Below, in pieces: positions 42,738-52,400 of a stretch of DNA of 64,000 bases. The notes under the pieces were generated by a model. It did not search any database. It was not told where the DNA came from and worked only from the letters and a program-made list of their open reading frames with translations. The translations under genes and the position numbers were made by a program. The stretch is from Pseudomonadota bacterium (lineage in GTDB: Bacteria > Pseudomonadota > Gammaproteobacteria > Steroidobacterales > Steroidobacteraceae), in the NCBI GenBank assembly GCA_021851405.1, contig JAJZDW010000006.1, positions 1-64,000 of the forward strand, given 5' to 3'. How positions within the stretch are numbered: the stretch's first letter is position 1; the number at the start of each line of letters is the position of its first letter.

Positions 42738-43833
42738 ATGGAACTCAATCCTCTGAAGCGCCAGCTCAAAGACCTCGAGGAGCGCATGAGCTCCCTACGG
42801 GGGTTTCTTTGAGTACGACCTGAAGAAAGAGCGTCTGGAGGAAGTTTCCCGCGAGCTGGAGGATTCGCGCGTGTGGTCGCAGCCCGAACGGGCCCAGCAG
42901 CTCGGCCGGGAGCGGGCGAACCTGAGCACGGACATCGAGGCGATCGCCCGGGTCGACGGGGGCATCAGCTCGGCCACGGAGCTGCTCGCGCTCGCCGAGA
43001 GCGAGCAGGACGAGGCGACGGCTGCGGATCTGACCCGCGAGGCGGGCAGCCTCGAAGCCGCGGTGCGCCGACTGGAGCTCAAGCGCATGTTCCGCGGGGA
43101 GATGGACTCGCACAGCGCGTTTCTCGACATTCAGGCCGGCGCCGGCGGCACCGAGGCGCAGGACTGGGCGCAGATGCTGCTCAGGATGTATCTGCGCTGG
43201 GGCGCGGCCCGCGGTTTCGAGTGCGAGGTGATCGATTCGAACCCGGGCGAGGTCGCCGGCATCAAGAGCGCCACCGTCCAGGTGACGGGCGAGTTCGCCT
43301 ACGGCTGGCTGCGCACCGAGACCGGGGTGCATCGCCTGGTGCGCAAGTCCCCGTTCGACTCGGGCAACCGCCGCCACACCTCCTTCGCCTCGGTGTTCAT
43401 CTCCCCGGAGGTCGATGAGGACATCGCCATCGACATCAACCCGGCGGATCTGAAGACCGATGTGTACCGCTCCTCTGGCGCCGGTGGCCAGCACGTCAAC
43501 AAGACGGAGTCGGCGGTGCGCATCACGCACATGCCCTCCGGCATCGTCGTGGCCTGTCAGGCGGAACGCAGCCAGCACAAGAACCGCTCCACGGCGATGA
43601 AGATGCTGAAGGCGAAGCTGTACGAGCTCGAGGTGAACAAGCGCAACGCCGCCGCCAAGGTGCTCGAGGATTCCAAGTCCGACGTCAGTTGGGGCAATCA
43701 GATCCGCTCCTACGTGCTCGATCAGTCGCGCATCAAAGACCTGCGCACGGGTGTCGAGGTCGGCAACACCACCGCGGTGCTCGATGGGGATCTGGATCAA
43801 TTCTTGGAAGCCTCACTCAAGGCGGGGCTATAG
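42738..43833 (+). CDS. prfB: Peptide chain release factor 2, made by programmed +1 frameshifting
   Basis: RF2 terminates translation at UGA and UAA. The first 24 codons (42738-42809, [20 protein letters not shown] and on) end at an in-frame UGA at 42810-42812. After a +1 shift on CTT the frame resumes with GAG at 42811 and runs to 43833, giving 364 residues (E. coli 365). The codon-recognition motif SPF is in VRKSPFDSG, and the catalytic GGQ is in [14 protein letters not shown]. lysS follows after 7 bp, the usual pair. Confidence 0.97.
42798..42813 (+). promoter_or_regulatory. RF2 autoregulatory frameshift site
   Basis: CGG GGG TTT CTT TGA G reproduces the RF2 recoding site: an internal Shine-Dalgarno-like GGGGG three bases ahead of the slippery CTT, then the UGA stop in a poor context. 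Low RF2 slows termination at UGA and favours the shift, so RF2 controls its own level. Confidence 0.95.
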
Positions 43834-43840
43834 GCAGCAC

Positions 43841-45355
43841 ATGACCGACATGCATCCAGACCCGGCCGAGCGGACCGATGAGAACAAGCTGATCGCCGAG
43901 CGGCGCGCCAAGCTCGACGCGCTGCGCACCGAGGGCGAGGCGTATCCGAACGATTTCCGCCGCGATGCACTCGCCGGCCAGTTGCAGGAGGCCTTCGCGC
44001 CCCGCGACGAGAAGTGGCTCGAGTCGAATCCGACGCGGGTGACGGTGGGCGGGCGGATGCTGCTGAAGCGGGTGATGGGCAAAGTGAGCTTTGCCAACAT
44101 CGTTGACCGCACCGGACAGATTCAGCTGTTTCTGCACAAGGACACCGTCGGGGCCGAGGTGTACGAGGCGTTCAAGGGCTGGGACGTCGGGGACATCATC
44201 GGGGCCACCGGCATGCTGTTTCGCACCAAGACCGGGGAGCTCTCGGTGCGCGTCGAGCGGCTGCGCGTGGTGGTGAAGTCGCTGCGCCCGCTGCCGGACA
44301 AGTGGCACGGGCTCGCCGATGTCGAGACGCGCTATCGGCAGCGCTACGTCGATCTGATCGTCAACGAGACCAGCCGCAACGTGTTCCGCACGCGGGCGCG
44401 CATCGTGCGTTACCTGCGCGACTTCCTCGATGCGCTGGATTTCATCGAAGTCGAGACTCCGATGATGCAGCCGATCCCCGGCGGCGCTGCGGCGCGTCCG
44501 TTCGTGACGCATCACAATGCGCTCGATCTGCAGATGTACCTGCGCATCGCCCCGGAGCTGTACCTGAAGCGCCTGGTGGTCGGGGGCTTCGAGCGCGTCT
44601 ACGAGATCAACCGCAATTTCCGCAACGAGGGGCTCTCGACCCAACACAACCCAGAGTTCACGATGCTCGAGTTGTACCTCGCGTACGCCGATTACCGTGA
44701 CCTCATGGACTGGATCGAGAAGGCGATCCGCGGCCTGGCGCAGACGATCCACGGCGCGGAAGTGCTCACCTACCAGGCGCGCCGCTACGATCTCGGCCGT
44801 CCCTTCCGGCGAGTCACGGTGGAGGAGGCGATCCTCGAGCACAACCCGGATCTTGAGCGCGACCGGCTGCGCGATCCGGCCTACCTGCGGGAGGTGTGCG
44901 CGCGGCTCGGCATCACTGCGCAGGCGCACGATGGTCCGGGCAAGCTGCAGATCGAGATCTTCGAGAAGACCGCCGAGCACACCTACATGGACCCGACCTT
45001 CGTGTGCGCCTACCCGGCGGAAGTGTCCCCGCTCTCGCGCGCGAATGATCAGGATCCGTTCATCACCGATCGGTTCGAGCTGTTCATTGCCGGCCGTGAG
45101 CTCGCCAACGGCTTCTCCGAGCTCAACGATCCGCAGGATCAGGCGGCACGCTTTCGCGCCCAGGTCGCGCGCAAGGATCACGGCGACGAGGAGGCGATGT
45201 TCTACGACGCCGATTACGTGCGCGCGCTCGAGTACGGCATGCCGCCGACCGCCGGTCTCGGTGTCGGGATCGACCGGCTGGTGATGTTCTTCACCGATTC
45301 GGCCTCGATCCGCGACGTCATTCTCTTCCCGCACCTGCGCCCGGAAGCGACCTGA
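43841..45355 (+). CDS. lysS: Lysyl-tRNA synthetase (class II)
   Basis: LysS charges tRNA-Lys. The 504-residue product (E. coli 505) has the N-terminal OB anticodon-binding domain ([20 protein letters not shown]) and the class II motifs 2 ([16 protein letters not shown]) and 3 ([16 protein letters not shown]). The ATG at 43841 is the first in-frame codon after prfB that gives the family N-terminus. Confidence 0.97.
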   Translation: MTDMHPDPAERTDENKLIAERRAKLDALRTEGEAYPNDFRRDALAGQLQEAFAPRDEKWLESNPTRVTVGGRMLLKRVMGKVSFANIVDRTGQIQLFLHKDTVGAEVYEAFKGWDVGDIIGATGMLFRTKTGELSVRVERLRVVVKSLRPLPDKWHGLADVETRYRQRYVDLIVNETSRNVFRTRARIVRYLRDFLDALDFIEVETPMMQPIPGGAAARPFVTHHNALDLQMYLRIAPELYLKRLVVGGFERVYEINRNFRNEGLSTQHNPEFTMLELYLAYADYRDLMDWIEKAIRGLAQTIHGAEVLTYQARRYDLGRPFRRVTVEEAILEHNPDLERDRLRDPAYLREVCARLGITAQAHDGPGKLQIEIFEKTAEHTYMDPTFVCAYPAEVSPLSRANDQDPFITDRFELFIAGRELANGFSELNDPQDQAARFRAQVARKDHGDEEAMFYDADYVRALEYGMPPTAGLGVGIDRLVMFFTDSASIRDVILFPHLRPEAT

Positions 45356-45363
45356 GGCGCCCC

Positions 45364-46170
45364 GTGATCGGAGTGTTCGACTCCGGCGTCGGCGGGCTGA
45401 CGGTGCTGAAGGCGCTGCTGCGGGAGCTGCCGGCCGAGCGATTCGTCTATCTCGGGGATACGGCGCGGCTGCCGTACGGCACGAAGAGTGCCGAGACGGT
45501 GGGCCGCTATGCGCTGCAGGCGGCCGAGGCGCTTGCCGGCTACGGACTGAAGTGTCTGGTGATGGCCTGCAATACCGCCTCGGCGGTGGCCCTGCCGGCG
45601 GTGCGGGCGCAGCTTGCGGCATTGCCGGTCATCGGCGTGATCGAGCCCGGCGCCGAGGCGGCCGTCGCCGCCTCGGCGAGCGGGCGCATCGCGGTGCTCG
45701 CCACCGAGGGCACGGTGCGCGGGGGCGCGTATCAGCAGGCGATCCTCAGGCGTCGCCCCGAGGCCGAGGTGTACGCACTCCCGGCGCCGCTGTTCGTCGC
45801 ACTCGCCGAGGAGGGCTTGAGCGACGGGCCGATCGCCGAAGCGGTGGCCCATCATTATCTCGATGCGCTGTTTGCCCCCGCCGGGGGCGCGAGCGCGCCC
45901 GATACGCTGGTCCTCGGCTGCACGCACTTCCCTATGGTGGCCGCGGCGATCCGGGCTGCGGTCGGTCCTGGGGTGCGCATCGTCGATTCGGCCGAGACCA
46001 CGGCGCGTCACGTGCGCGCTGCGCTCTGTCAGGCGGGGCTCGCGCAGGCCGGCGGGCAGGGCGGGCTGCGTCTGCTTGCCACCGATGCCCCCGAGCGTTT
46101 CGCGCGCATCGGGGCGCGCTTCCTCGAGCGGCCGATCGGCATCCGCGAGGTCGAACTGATCGATCTGTGA
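45364..46170 (+). CDS. murI: Glutamate racemase
   Basis: MurI makes D-glutamate for peptidoglycan. The 268-residue product carries FDSGVGGLTV, YLGDTARLPYG, and the two catalytic cysteines in VMACNTASA and LGCTHFP. The start is a GTG, 8 bp after lysS. The stop codon lies in the palindrome TGAGCC-GGGC-GGCTCA (46168-46183), whose other arm carries the stop codon of the convergent ygfZ; the small hairpin could weakly end both transcripts. Confidence 0.95.
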   Translation: MIGVFDSGVGGLTVLKALLRELPAERFVYLGDTARLPYGTKSAETVGRYALQAAEALAGYGLKCLVMACNTASAVALPAVRAQLAALPVIGVIEPGAEAAVAASASGRIAVLATEGTVRGGAYQQAILRRRPEAEVYALPAPLFVALAEEGLSDGPIAEAVAHHYLDALFAPAGGASAPDTLVLGCTHFPMVAAAIRAAVGPGVRIVDSAETTARHVRAALCQAGLAQAGGQGGLRLLATDAPERFARIGARFLERPIGIREVELIDL

Positions 46171-46180
46171 GCCGGGCGGC

Positions 46181-47095
46181 TCACGGCTCGAGCGCGTAGG
46201 GCAGTGCGAGCGGCTCGACCTCCAGGCGCTGCGCTTCGGCACGCTCGGCGTGCGCCTCGTCCGGCAGGGCCGTGACCGCCAGAAACTCCGCGCGCCCGTC
46301 CGGCAGCTGCGCCGACTCGAGCACCTCGAATGCGCGACCGTCGCTGAGCACCCCGCTCGCCCCCGGGGCGAGCACGAGCGGCTCGCGTGAGCGGAATCGC
46401 TGCGCGCGGCGTTTCACGCGCCCGCGATAGTGGGCGCGTGCGATGACTTCCTGACCGGTGTAGCAGCCCTTGTCGAACGCGATCGCATCGAGCGCATCGA
46501 GATTCAACATCTGCGCGACGAAGTGCTCGCTGGTGGGCGCGTACACCTGCGTGAGGCCGGCGCGCACATCGAGCAGCCGCCACTCTTGGCGAGCAGCCGG
46601 TGCCGGTTCGCTTGGTGTTTGATCCGCCGCGATCTCGAGCCAACGCGCCGGCGCCGCACCGATGCACAGGTAATGCGCGGCCTCGAGCCGCGTGCACTGG
46701 CCGGGCTCGGCCGCGAGCCCCTGCGGCGCAAGCCCCGCGGGCGTCCCGCTCGCCAGGTGCTCGGCCGGCGCCAGGGCGCTGATGCGCCATTCGGCCGAAA
46801 CGTCGGTCAGCGTGACCTTGGCGCGCAGCACGTACCTCGCGAGCCGATCTTTGACGATTGTCACCAGTTCGCGCGGCAGCAGCGCGAGCAGTTCGTCCTC
46901 GGCGAGTGCCACGAGCCGCAACAGCGCGATCGTGCGCCCCTGTGGGGTGTGGTAGCCGGCGAGCAGCGTGCGCTGCGGGCCGAGGCGGGTCAGGTCGTTC
47001 GACACCTGTCCCTGCAGAAAACGCGCCGCGTCGGCGCCGCCGATGCGCAGCACGCCGAGATCCGTCAATGGGGTGCGATGCAGTTGTGAATTCAT
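46181..47095 (-). CDS. ygfZ: tRNA-modifying/iron-sulfur repair protein YgfZ (GcvT-like folate-binding)
   Basis: YgfZ is a folate-dependent factor for repair and assembly of certain Fe-S enzymes such as MiaB. The 304-residue product (E. coli 326) has the signature KGCYTGQEVIAR, with the essential cysteine, and the N-terminal GADAARFLQGQVSNDL. The ATG at 47095 is chosen because the longer upstream frame has no family similarity. It is divergent from the Fe-S-containing succinate dehydrogenase cluster. Confidence 0.92.
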   Translation of the reverse strand: MNSQLHRTPLTDLGVLRIGGADAARFLQGQVSNDLTRLGPQRTLLAGYHTPQGRTIALLRLVALAEDELLALLPRELVTIVKDRLARYVLRAKVTLTDVSAEWRISALAPAEHLASGTPAGLAPQGLAAEPGQCTRLEAAHYLCIGAAPARWLEIAADQTPSEPAPAARQEWRLLDVRAGLTQVYAPTSEHFVAQMLNLDALDAIAFDKGCYTGQEVIARAHYRGRVKRRAQRFRSREPLVLAPGASGVLSDGRAFEVLESAQLPDGRAEFLAVTALPDEAHAERAEAQRLEVEPLALPYALEP

Positions 47096-47129
47096 ACGAC
47101 TATATCTTAGCCGACGGGAGCGCCCGCAA

Positions 47130-47151
47130 GCTGTGCCGTGGCGGGCACAGC
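47130..47151 (+). promoter_or_regulatory. Dyad between ygfZ and the succinate dehydrogenase cluster
   Basis: GCTGTGCC and GGCACAGC form a perfect 8-bp dyad with a 6-bp centre, 25 bp before the first gene of the cluster. It could be an operator or a leader hairpin. No convincing -35/-10 pair was found in this 80-bp gap. Confidence 0.35.
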
Positions 47152-47175
47152 GCAATTCTGGCAAACTCACCGGAC

Positions 47176-47358
47176 ATGCAGGACGATTCGAATACCCCCC
47201 CACCGCCGTCCGCAACTGAAACCGGCGCAGGGGCCGCAGCACAGGCACCCGCCGCGCACGAGCCGCCGCCGACGCCCCGGGAGATCGGCGGACCGGCCGG
47301 CCCCGAGCCGACGCGCTTCGGCGACTGGGAGCGCAAGGGCCGCTGTATCGACTTTTGA
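47176..47358 (+). CDS. SDHAF4/DUF1674-family succinate dehydrogenase assembly factor
   Basis: Mitochondrial SDHAF4 binds flavinylated SdhA and promotes SDH assembly. The 60-residue product has a disordered Pro/Ala-rich start and the diagnostic C-terminus PTRFGDWERKGRCIDF. The ATG at 47176 begins after the ygfZ promoter region. Its place as first gene of the sdh cluster, overlapping the extended sdhC frame, strongly supports the assignment. Such short genes are often missed. Confidence 0.85.
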   Translation: MQDDSNTPPPPSATETGAGAAAQAPAAHEPPPTPREIGGPAGPEPTRFGDWERKGRCIDF

Positions 47359-47372
47359 CCCCTCGAGCACTT

Positions 47373-47762
47373 ATGGCTGAACGACCCACTTCGCCGCATC
47401 TGTCCGTGTACCGGATGCACCGCTACACGCTGCTCACCTCTGTGTTGAACCGCGCCACCGGGCTCGTACTCGCACTCGGGCTCCTCGTGCTGGTGTACTG
47501 GCTGATGGCCGTCGCCGGTGGGCCGCTCGCCTACGCGCGCGCCGCGGCGCTGCTCGGAGGCGGGATCTTCAAGATCCTCTGGCTCGCGCTGCTCGCGGTG
47601 TTCGCCTATCACCTGTGCGCGGGCCTGCGCCACCTGGTGTGGGACAGCGGCCGCGGCCTCGAGCGCGCGCAGTCGCGCGCCAGCGCCTACCTGGTGCTGA
47701 TCGGCAGCGCGGTGTTGTTTGCGGCGCTGGCGGCGTGGCTGCTCACCGGGAGACACGCATGA
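47373..47762 (+). CDS. sdhC: Succinate dehydrogenase cytochrome b556 subunit
   Basis: SdhC and SdhD anchor the complex in the membrane and bind heme b and ubiquinone. The 129-residue product has three membrane helices. It shows [16 protein letters not shown] at the start, the SVLNRATG quinone-site segment, and heme-ligand candidate histidine in [13 protein letters not shown]. The ATG at 47373 is preferred over a TTG at 47355 because homologues start MAERP. Confidence 0.94.
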   Translation: MAERPTSPHLSVYRMHRYTLLTSVLNRATGLVLALGLLVLVYWLMAVAGGPLAYARAAALLGGGIFKILWLALLAVFAYHLCAGLRHLVWDSGRGLERAQSRASAYLVLIGSAVLFAALAAWLLTGRHA

Positions 47763-48145
47763 GTCTGCGCAGTCCGCTCGGCCAGGTCCTCGGCCACGGC
47801 GCGGCCAAGGCCGGCGTGCACCACTGGTGGGTGCAGCGGCTGACGGCCGTCGCACTGGTGCCGCTCGCCGTCTGGTTCGTCGTCTCGGTGCTCTCGCTGC
47901 CGACGCTCTCCTATCCGGCGGTGAGCGCCTGGATGGGCGAGCCGTGGACGGCGGTGCTGCTGATGCTGTTCGTGCTGAGTGCGGCCTGGCATTCGCAGCT
48001 CGGAGTGCGTGTGGTCATCGAGGACTACGTGCACGCTCGTGGCATGCGCACCGTGGCGCTTGCGCTGCTGACCTATCTGCACGTGCTCGCCGCTGCCGCC
48101 GGCGTGTTCGCAATTATCAAAGTGGCGTTGGGAGGCGCCGCATGA
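47759..48145 (+). CDS. sdhD: Succinate dehydrogenase hydrophobic membrane anchor subunit
   Basis: The 128-residue product has three hydrophobic helices and the family motifs [16 protein letters not shown] and the heme-proximal [15 protein letters not shown]. It overlaps sdhC and sdhA by ATGA on both sides, so the subunits are translationally coupled. Confidence 0.93.
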   Translation: MSLRSPLGQVLGHGAAKAGVHHWWVQRLTAVALVPLAVWFVVSVLSLPTLSYPAVSAWMGEPWTAVLLMLFVLSAAWHSQLGVRVVIEDYVHARGMRTVALALLTYLHVLAAAAGVFAIIKVALGGAA

Positions 48146-49926
48146 GCACATACGAATTCATCGATCATACGTACGACGTCATCGTCGTCGGCGCGGGCGG
48201 CTCCGGACTGCGTGCCACCCTCGGCCTCGCCGAGGCGGGTCTGTCCACCGCCTGCATCAGCAAGCTGTTCCCGACGCGCAGTCACACCGTGGCCGCCCAG
48301 GGCGGCATCAGTGCCGCGCTCGGCAACATGGGCGAGGACGACTGGCGCTGGCACATGTACGACACCATCAAGGGTTCGGACTGGCTCGGCGACCAGGATG
48401 CGATCGAGTTGATGTGCAAGGAGGCCCCGGCGGCGGTCATCGAGCTCGAGCACTACGGCGTGCCGTTCTCGCGCACCGAGGAGGGCCGGATCTACCAGCG
48501 TCCCTTCGGCGGTATGACCACGCACTACGGCAAGGGCATCGCGCAGCGAACCTGCGCGGCGGCCGACCGCACCGGACACGCGTTGCTGCACACGCTCTAT
48601 CAGCAGTCGATCCGCCGCTCCGCGACGTTCTTCGTCGAGTACTTCGCGATCGACCTGATCATGGAGAACGGGGTGTGCCGCGGCGTGGTCGCCCTCGACA
48701 TGACCGAAGGCAAGGTGCACCGCTTCCGCGCGCACATGACCATCCTCGCCACCGGCGGCTACGGCCGGGCGTACTTCTCGTGCACCTCGGCGCACTCGTG
48801 CACCGGGGACGGCAACGCCATGGCGCTGCGCGCCGGGCTGCCGCTGCAGGACATGGAGTTCGTGCAGTTCCATCCGACCGGCATCTACCGCGCCGGCTGT
48901 CTGATCACCGAAGGGGCACGCGGCGAAGGCGGCTATCTCACCAACGCCAAGGGCGAGCGGTTCATGGAGCGCTATGCGCCGAACGCGAAGGACCTCGCCT
49001 CGCGCGACGTGGTGAGCCGCGCCATGACCATTGAGATCCGCGAGGGTCGCGGCGTCGGCGCCGAGCACGATCACATTCACCTGCACCTCGAGCACCTCGG
49101 TCCCGAGGTGATCCACGAGCGGCTGCCGGGCATCGCCGAGACCGCGCGCATCTTCGCCGGCGTCGATGTGACCCGCCAGCCGATCCCGGTGCAGCCGACC
49201 GTGCACTACAACATGGGCGGCATCCCCTGCAATTACCACGGCGAGGTGGTCCGGTTTCGCGACGGCGATCCGGACAGTGTCGTGCCGGGGCTGATGGCGG
49301 TGGGTGAGGCGGCATGCGTCTCGGTGCACGGGGCGAACCGGCTCGGCTCGAATTCGCTGCTCGATCTGGTGGTGTTCGGCCGCCAGGCCGCACGCCGCTG
49401 TGCCGAGCTGATCAAGCCCGGCACGCGCCATGCGGCGCTGCCGAAGGACGGCGCGGAGCTCGCCGTGTCGCGCCTGGATCGACTGCGCAACGCCAACGGC
49501 TCGCGCTCGACCGCCGAGATCCGTCTGGAGATGCAAAAAACCATGCAGCTCGATGCGGCGGTGTTTCGGACCGGGGAGTCCCTCGCCGAGGGGGCGCGCA
49601 AGCTCGGGGAGACCTACCAGTCCTTTGCCGACGTGCGGATCAACGACCGCTCGCTGGTGTGGAACTCCGATCTGCTCGAAACGATGGAGCTGGAGAACCT
49701 GCTGATGCAGGCGACCGCGACCATCCGCTCGGCGGTGAACCGCACCGAGAGCCGCGGCGCGCACGCGCGCGAGGACTATCCGAATCGCGACGATCAGAAT
49801 TGGATGAAGCACACGCTGGTGTCGGTCGATGGGCCGAGTCAGGTGCGCTTCGAATACCGGCCGGTGCACCTCAATACGCTCACCGACGACGTCGAAACCG
49901 TTCCGCCGAAGGCGCGGACTTACTGA
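48142..49926 (+). CDS. sdhA: Succinate dehydrogenase flavoprotein subunit
   Basis: SdhA oxidises succinate to fumarate and carries covalent FAD. The 594-residue product has the dinucleotide motif [11 protein letters not shown] and the FAD-attachment histidine H48 in [12 protein letters not shown]. The substrate-binding HPTGIY and the late [18 protein letters not shown] follow. The start was placed at the ATG overlapping sdhD. Confidence 0.97.
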   Translation: MSTYEFIDHTYDVIVVGAGGSGLRATLGLAEAGLSTACISKLFPTRSHTVAAQGGISAALGNMGEDDWRWHMYDTIKGSDWLGDQDAIELMCKEAPAAVIELEHYGVPFSRTEEGRIYQRPFGGMTTHYGKGIAQRTCAAADRTGHALLHTLYQQSIRRSATFFVEYFAIDLIMENGVCRGVVALDMTEGKVHRFRAHMTILATGGYGRAYFSCTSAHSCTGDGNAMALRAGLPLQDMEFVQFHPTGIYRAGCLITEGARGEGGYLTNAKGERFMERYAPNAKDLASRDVVSRAMTIEIREGRGVGAEHDHIHLHLEHLGPEVIHERLPGIAETARIFAGVDVTRQPIPVQPTVHYNMGGIPCNYHGEVVRFRDGDPDSVVPGLMAVGEAACVSVHGANRLGSNSLLDLVVFGRQAARRCAELIKPGTRHAALPKDGAELAVSRLDRLRNANGSRSTAEIRLEMQKTMQLDAAVFRTGESLAEGARKLGETYQSFADVRINDRSLVWNSDLLETMELENLLMQATATIRSAVNRTESRGAHAREDYPNRDDQNWMKHTLVSVDGPSQVRFEYRPVHLNTLTDDVETVPPKARTY

Positions 49927-49939
49927 GCAAGGGTTTCCG

Positions 49940-50722
49940 ATGGCTGAGTTCCGACTGCCTCCCAACTCGCGCATCCGCGGTGGTGTCACGCACAGAGCGC
50001 CCGCCGGGGCGCAGGAAGTGCGCACCTTTCGCATCTACCGCTTCGATCCGGACTCCGGGGAGAACCCGCGGGTCGACACCTTCGAGCTTGACGTCTCGGG
50101 GTGCGGGCCGATGGTGCTCGACGGACTGATCAGCATCAAGGCGAGCGTGGATTCCTCGCTGACCTTCCGCCGCTCCTGCCGCGAAGGCATCTGCGGCTCG
50201 TGCGCGATGAACATCAACGGGATCAACCGGCTCGCGTGCACCACCTCGATGCACGAACTCGGCCGCGAGATCCGCATCTACCCGCTGCCGCACATGCCGG
50301 TGGTGAAGGACCTGGTGCCGGATCTGACCCAGTTCTACGCCCAGTACGCCTCGGTCAAACCCTGGCTGCAGACCGAGACGCCGCCGCCGCCGGACCGCGA
50401 GCGGCTGCAGTCGAAGGAAGAGCAGGAGCAGATCGACCGCCCGGCCGCGTGCATTCTGTGCGCGTGCTGCTCGACCGCCTGCCCGAGCTACTGGTGGAAC
50501 AGCGATCGGTATCTCGGACCGGCCGCGCTGCTGGCGGCGTACCGCTGGATCATCGACAGCCGCGATGAGGCCACCGGCGAGCGGCTCGATGCACTCGAGG
50601 ACCCGTTCAAGCTGTATCGCTGCCACACCATCATGAATTGCACGGACGTGTGCCCGAAGGATCTGAATCCCGCCAAGGCCATTGCCGAAATCAAGAAAAT
50701 GCTCATCGAGCGGCAGAGCTGA
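49940..50722 (+). CDS. sdhB: Succinate dehydrogenase iron-sulfur subunit
   Basis: SdhB passes electrons from FAD to ubiquinone through [2Fe-2S], [4Fe-4S] and [3Fe-4S] clusters. The 260-residue product shows the plant-ferredoxin motif [21 protein letters not shown] and the two C-terminal cysteine clusters [15 protein letters not shown] and [17 protein letters not shown]. The stop codon shares a base with the sdhE start (TGATG). Confidence 0.97.
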   Translation: MAEFRLPPNSRIRGGVTHRAPAGAQEVRTFRIYRFDPDSGENPRVDTFELDVSGCGPMVLDGLISIKASVDSSLTFRRSCREGICGSCAMNINGINRLACTTSMHELGREIRIYPLPHMPVVKDLVPDLTQFYAQYASVKPWLQTETPPPPDRERLQSKEEQEQIDRPAACILCACCSTACPSYWWNSDRYLGPAALLAAYRWIIDSRDEATGERLDALEDPFKLYRCHTIMNCTDVCPKDLNPAKAIAEIKKMLIERQS

Positions 50723-51060
50723 TGGGCGTGTGCGCCCCGCTCGATGCCGAGGGACGGCGGTTGCAGTGGCGCTGCCGGCGGGGCATGAAGGAACTTGACG
50801 TTCTGCTCGAAGTCTACTGTAACGTGGCCTTGGCCAGCGCAGGGGCGCAGGAGCGTGCGGTGCTGACGAGGCTGCTTGAGCTGCCGGACCCTGAGCTGGC
50901 CCGTTACCTGCTGGCCGGCGAGGTGGCGGATGATCCGGCCATCGCCGCGCTCATCGAGCGGATCCTCGCGGCGGCTGGCGCGGCGCCCCCCGGTGGGGGC
51001 ATGATGGGGGGTCCACCCCCCGATACCGCACCGGGCGTAGAGACTTCTGAACTTATCTAA
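50722..51060 (+). CDS. sdhE: FAD assembly factor SdhE
   Basis: SdhE (SDHAF2 homologue) promotes covalent flavinylation of SdhA. The 112-residue product carries the RGMKE motif at residues 20-24 within WRCRRGMKELDVLLE and the conserved LLELPDPELARYLL. It has a Gly/Pro/Met-rich C-terminal extension (about 88-112). The stop codon overlaps the -35/spacer region of the rpoE promoter. Confidence 0.92.
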   Translation: MGVCAPLDAEGRRLQWRCRRGMKELDVLLEVYCNVALASAGAQERAVLTRLLELPDPELARYLLAGEVADDPAIAALIERILAAAGAAPPGGGMMGGPPPDTAPGVETSELI

Positions 51061-51075
51061 AGATTCAGTGTCTAT
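51049..51075 (+). promoter_or_regulatory. Sigma-E-type promoter of rpoE
   Basis: GAACTT (51049-51054) and GTCTAT (51070-51075) are separated by 15 bp, close to the E. coli sigma-E consensus GGAACTT-N15-GTCTAA. The transcript would have a leader of about 45 nt before rpoE. This indicates positive autoregulation. Confidence 0.75.
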
Positions 51076-51126
51076 TCAGGTCGCGGTGCGGGCGGCCTTC
51101 GAACATTCAGGAACAGAGGGCGCGCA

Positions 51127-51735
51127 ATGAGCGCCGATGTCAGTGATTTGAGCCTGGTTCGCCGGGTACAACGGGGCGACAAGGGTGCTTTTGATGCGCT
51201 GGTGCTCAAGTACCAGCACAAATTGGTCAAGCTGGTGACGCGCTATGTTCGTAACCCGGCCGAAGCCGAGGACATTGCTCAAGAAGCCTTCATCAAGGCC
51301 TACCGGGCATTGCCGCAGTTTCGCGGCGACAGCGCGTTTTACACCTGGTTGTACCGCATCGCGATCAACACCGCGAAGAACGCGGTGGTCTCTCGCGACC
51401 GCAGCCCTGTCGATTACGACTTTGACCGTGACAGCATCGATGAGTCCTACGATATGCAAGGCCGACTGAAGGATTCTGAAACCCCCGAGGGACTGGTGCT
51501 GACCGATGAGATCCGCCAGACCGTCAACGCAGCCATCGAACAGCTGCCGGAGGATCTGCGGACCGCCATCGTGCTGCGTGAGCTCGAGGGGCTTTCCTAC
51601 GAACAGATCGCCGCCTCGATGGGCTGTCCCGTCGGCACGGTGCGGTCGCGGATTTTCCGGGCCCGCGAGGCGATCGACGGTCGCTTGCGCGAAGTGTTCG
51701 AGGGAGGACTGGGCCGGACGGAGGAACTCGGATGA
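51127..51735 (+). CDS. rpoE: RNA polymerase sigma-E factor (RpoE/AlgU)
   Basis: Sigma-E directs the envelope stress response. The 202-residue ECF sigma factor has region 2 (about 20-90, VRNPAEAEDIAQEAFIKAYR) and region 4 (about 130-190, LPEDLRTAIVLRELEGLSYE). The sequence DRDSIDESY in the linker resembles other RpoE/AlgU proteins. It overlaps rseA by ATGA, and an autoregulatory promoter lies upstream. Confidence 0.96.
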   Translation: MSADVSDLSLVRRVQRGDKGAFDALVLKYQHKLVKLVTRYVRNPAEAEDIAQEAFIKAYRALPQFRGDSAFYTWLYRIAINTAKNAVVSRDRSPVDYDFDRDSIDESYDMQGRLKDSETPEGLVLTDEIRQTVNAAIEQLPEDLRTAIVLRELEGLSYEQIAASMGCPVGTVRSRIFRAREAIDGRLREVFEGGLGRTEELG

Positions 51736-52400
51736 ACGAGGAACTCGACAGTCAGTTGTCCGCGATGTTCGATGACGAGCTGCCCGCGGGCGAGTGCGAG
51801 CTGCTCGCCCGTCGCCTCTCGCGCGACGAGGGTCAGAAGGCGCGCTGGGGACGCTACGCGCTCATCGGGGCGGTGATCCGCGCCGAGCGCGGAGTGGTGC
51901 TGCAGAGCGCAGTGGCCGGCCGGGTGAACGCCGCGCTCAGCCACGAGCCGCAGCTCGCCACGGGCACCGACGGGGTGCCGCTCGCCTCGGCCCCCTGGGT
52001 GCGCATGCTCTCGGGCGTGGGACTGGCGGCGGGCGTTGCGGCGCTGTCGATCCTGTGGTTGCGCGCCCATCATGGCGGTCCGCTGCTCGCGGCCGCGCCG
52101 ATGACCGTCGCGAGCGTGACGGCGGCGCCGGTCGTCGACGGTGGGGTGCGCCGGCGCAGCCGCGGTCCGGACAGCTATGTGGTGCCCCCGAGCACCTCAG
52201 GTCTCATGACCCCCATGCCGCCCACCCAGTTGGCGGATTATGTCGTGGCGCACAGCGCCTATTCCTGGCCGATCAGCGGCGGCAGCCTGCTGTCCTCGCT
52301 GATGGTCAGTGAGGCGGCGGCGAGTCCGCCGGCGGCGCCCCGGCGCCGTACGGTCCGGGCGCTCGCCCGCCATGGCCATGGCACGTCGCGGCCGCACTAG
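51732..52400 (+). CDS. rseA: Anti-sigma-E factor RseA/MucA
   Basis: RseA holds sigma-E at the membrane until cut by a periplasmic protease and RseP. The 222-residue product has an N-terminal sigma-binding domain (ELDSQLSAMFDDELPAGECE), one membrane helix at about 90-112 (LSGVGLAAGVAALSILWL) and a periplasmic part. Its C-terminus (RRTVRALARHGHG) overlaps the rseB start by 29 bp. Confidence 0.92.
   Translation: MNEELDSQLSAMFDDELPAGECELLARRLSRDEGQKARWGRYALIGAVIRAERGVVLQSAVAGRVNAALSHEPQLATGTDGVPLASAPWVRMLSGVGLAAGVAALSILWLRAHHGGPLLAAAPMTVASVTAAPVVDGGVRRRSRGPDSYVVPPSTSGLMTPMPPTQLADYVVAHSAYSWPISGGSLLSSLMVSEAAASPPAAPRRRTVRALARHGHGTSRPH

Noticed and set aside
42871-43833. prfB as a shorter gene starting at 42871
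   Set aside because: The upstream 24 codons plus the recoding site match RF2 exactly; a late start would remove the N-terminal domain.
43751-43840. Extended lysS start inside prfB
   Set aside because: The extra residues have no family similarity and the ATG at 43841 gives the usual N-terminus and length.
47093-47389. Extended N-terminus of ygfZ overlapping the SDHAF4 homologue
   Set aside because: The added residues are unlike the family and would overlap a conserved small gene on the other strand.
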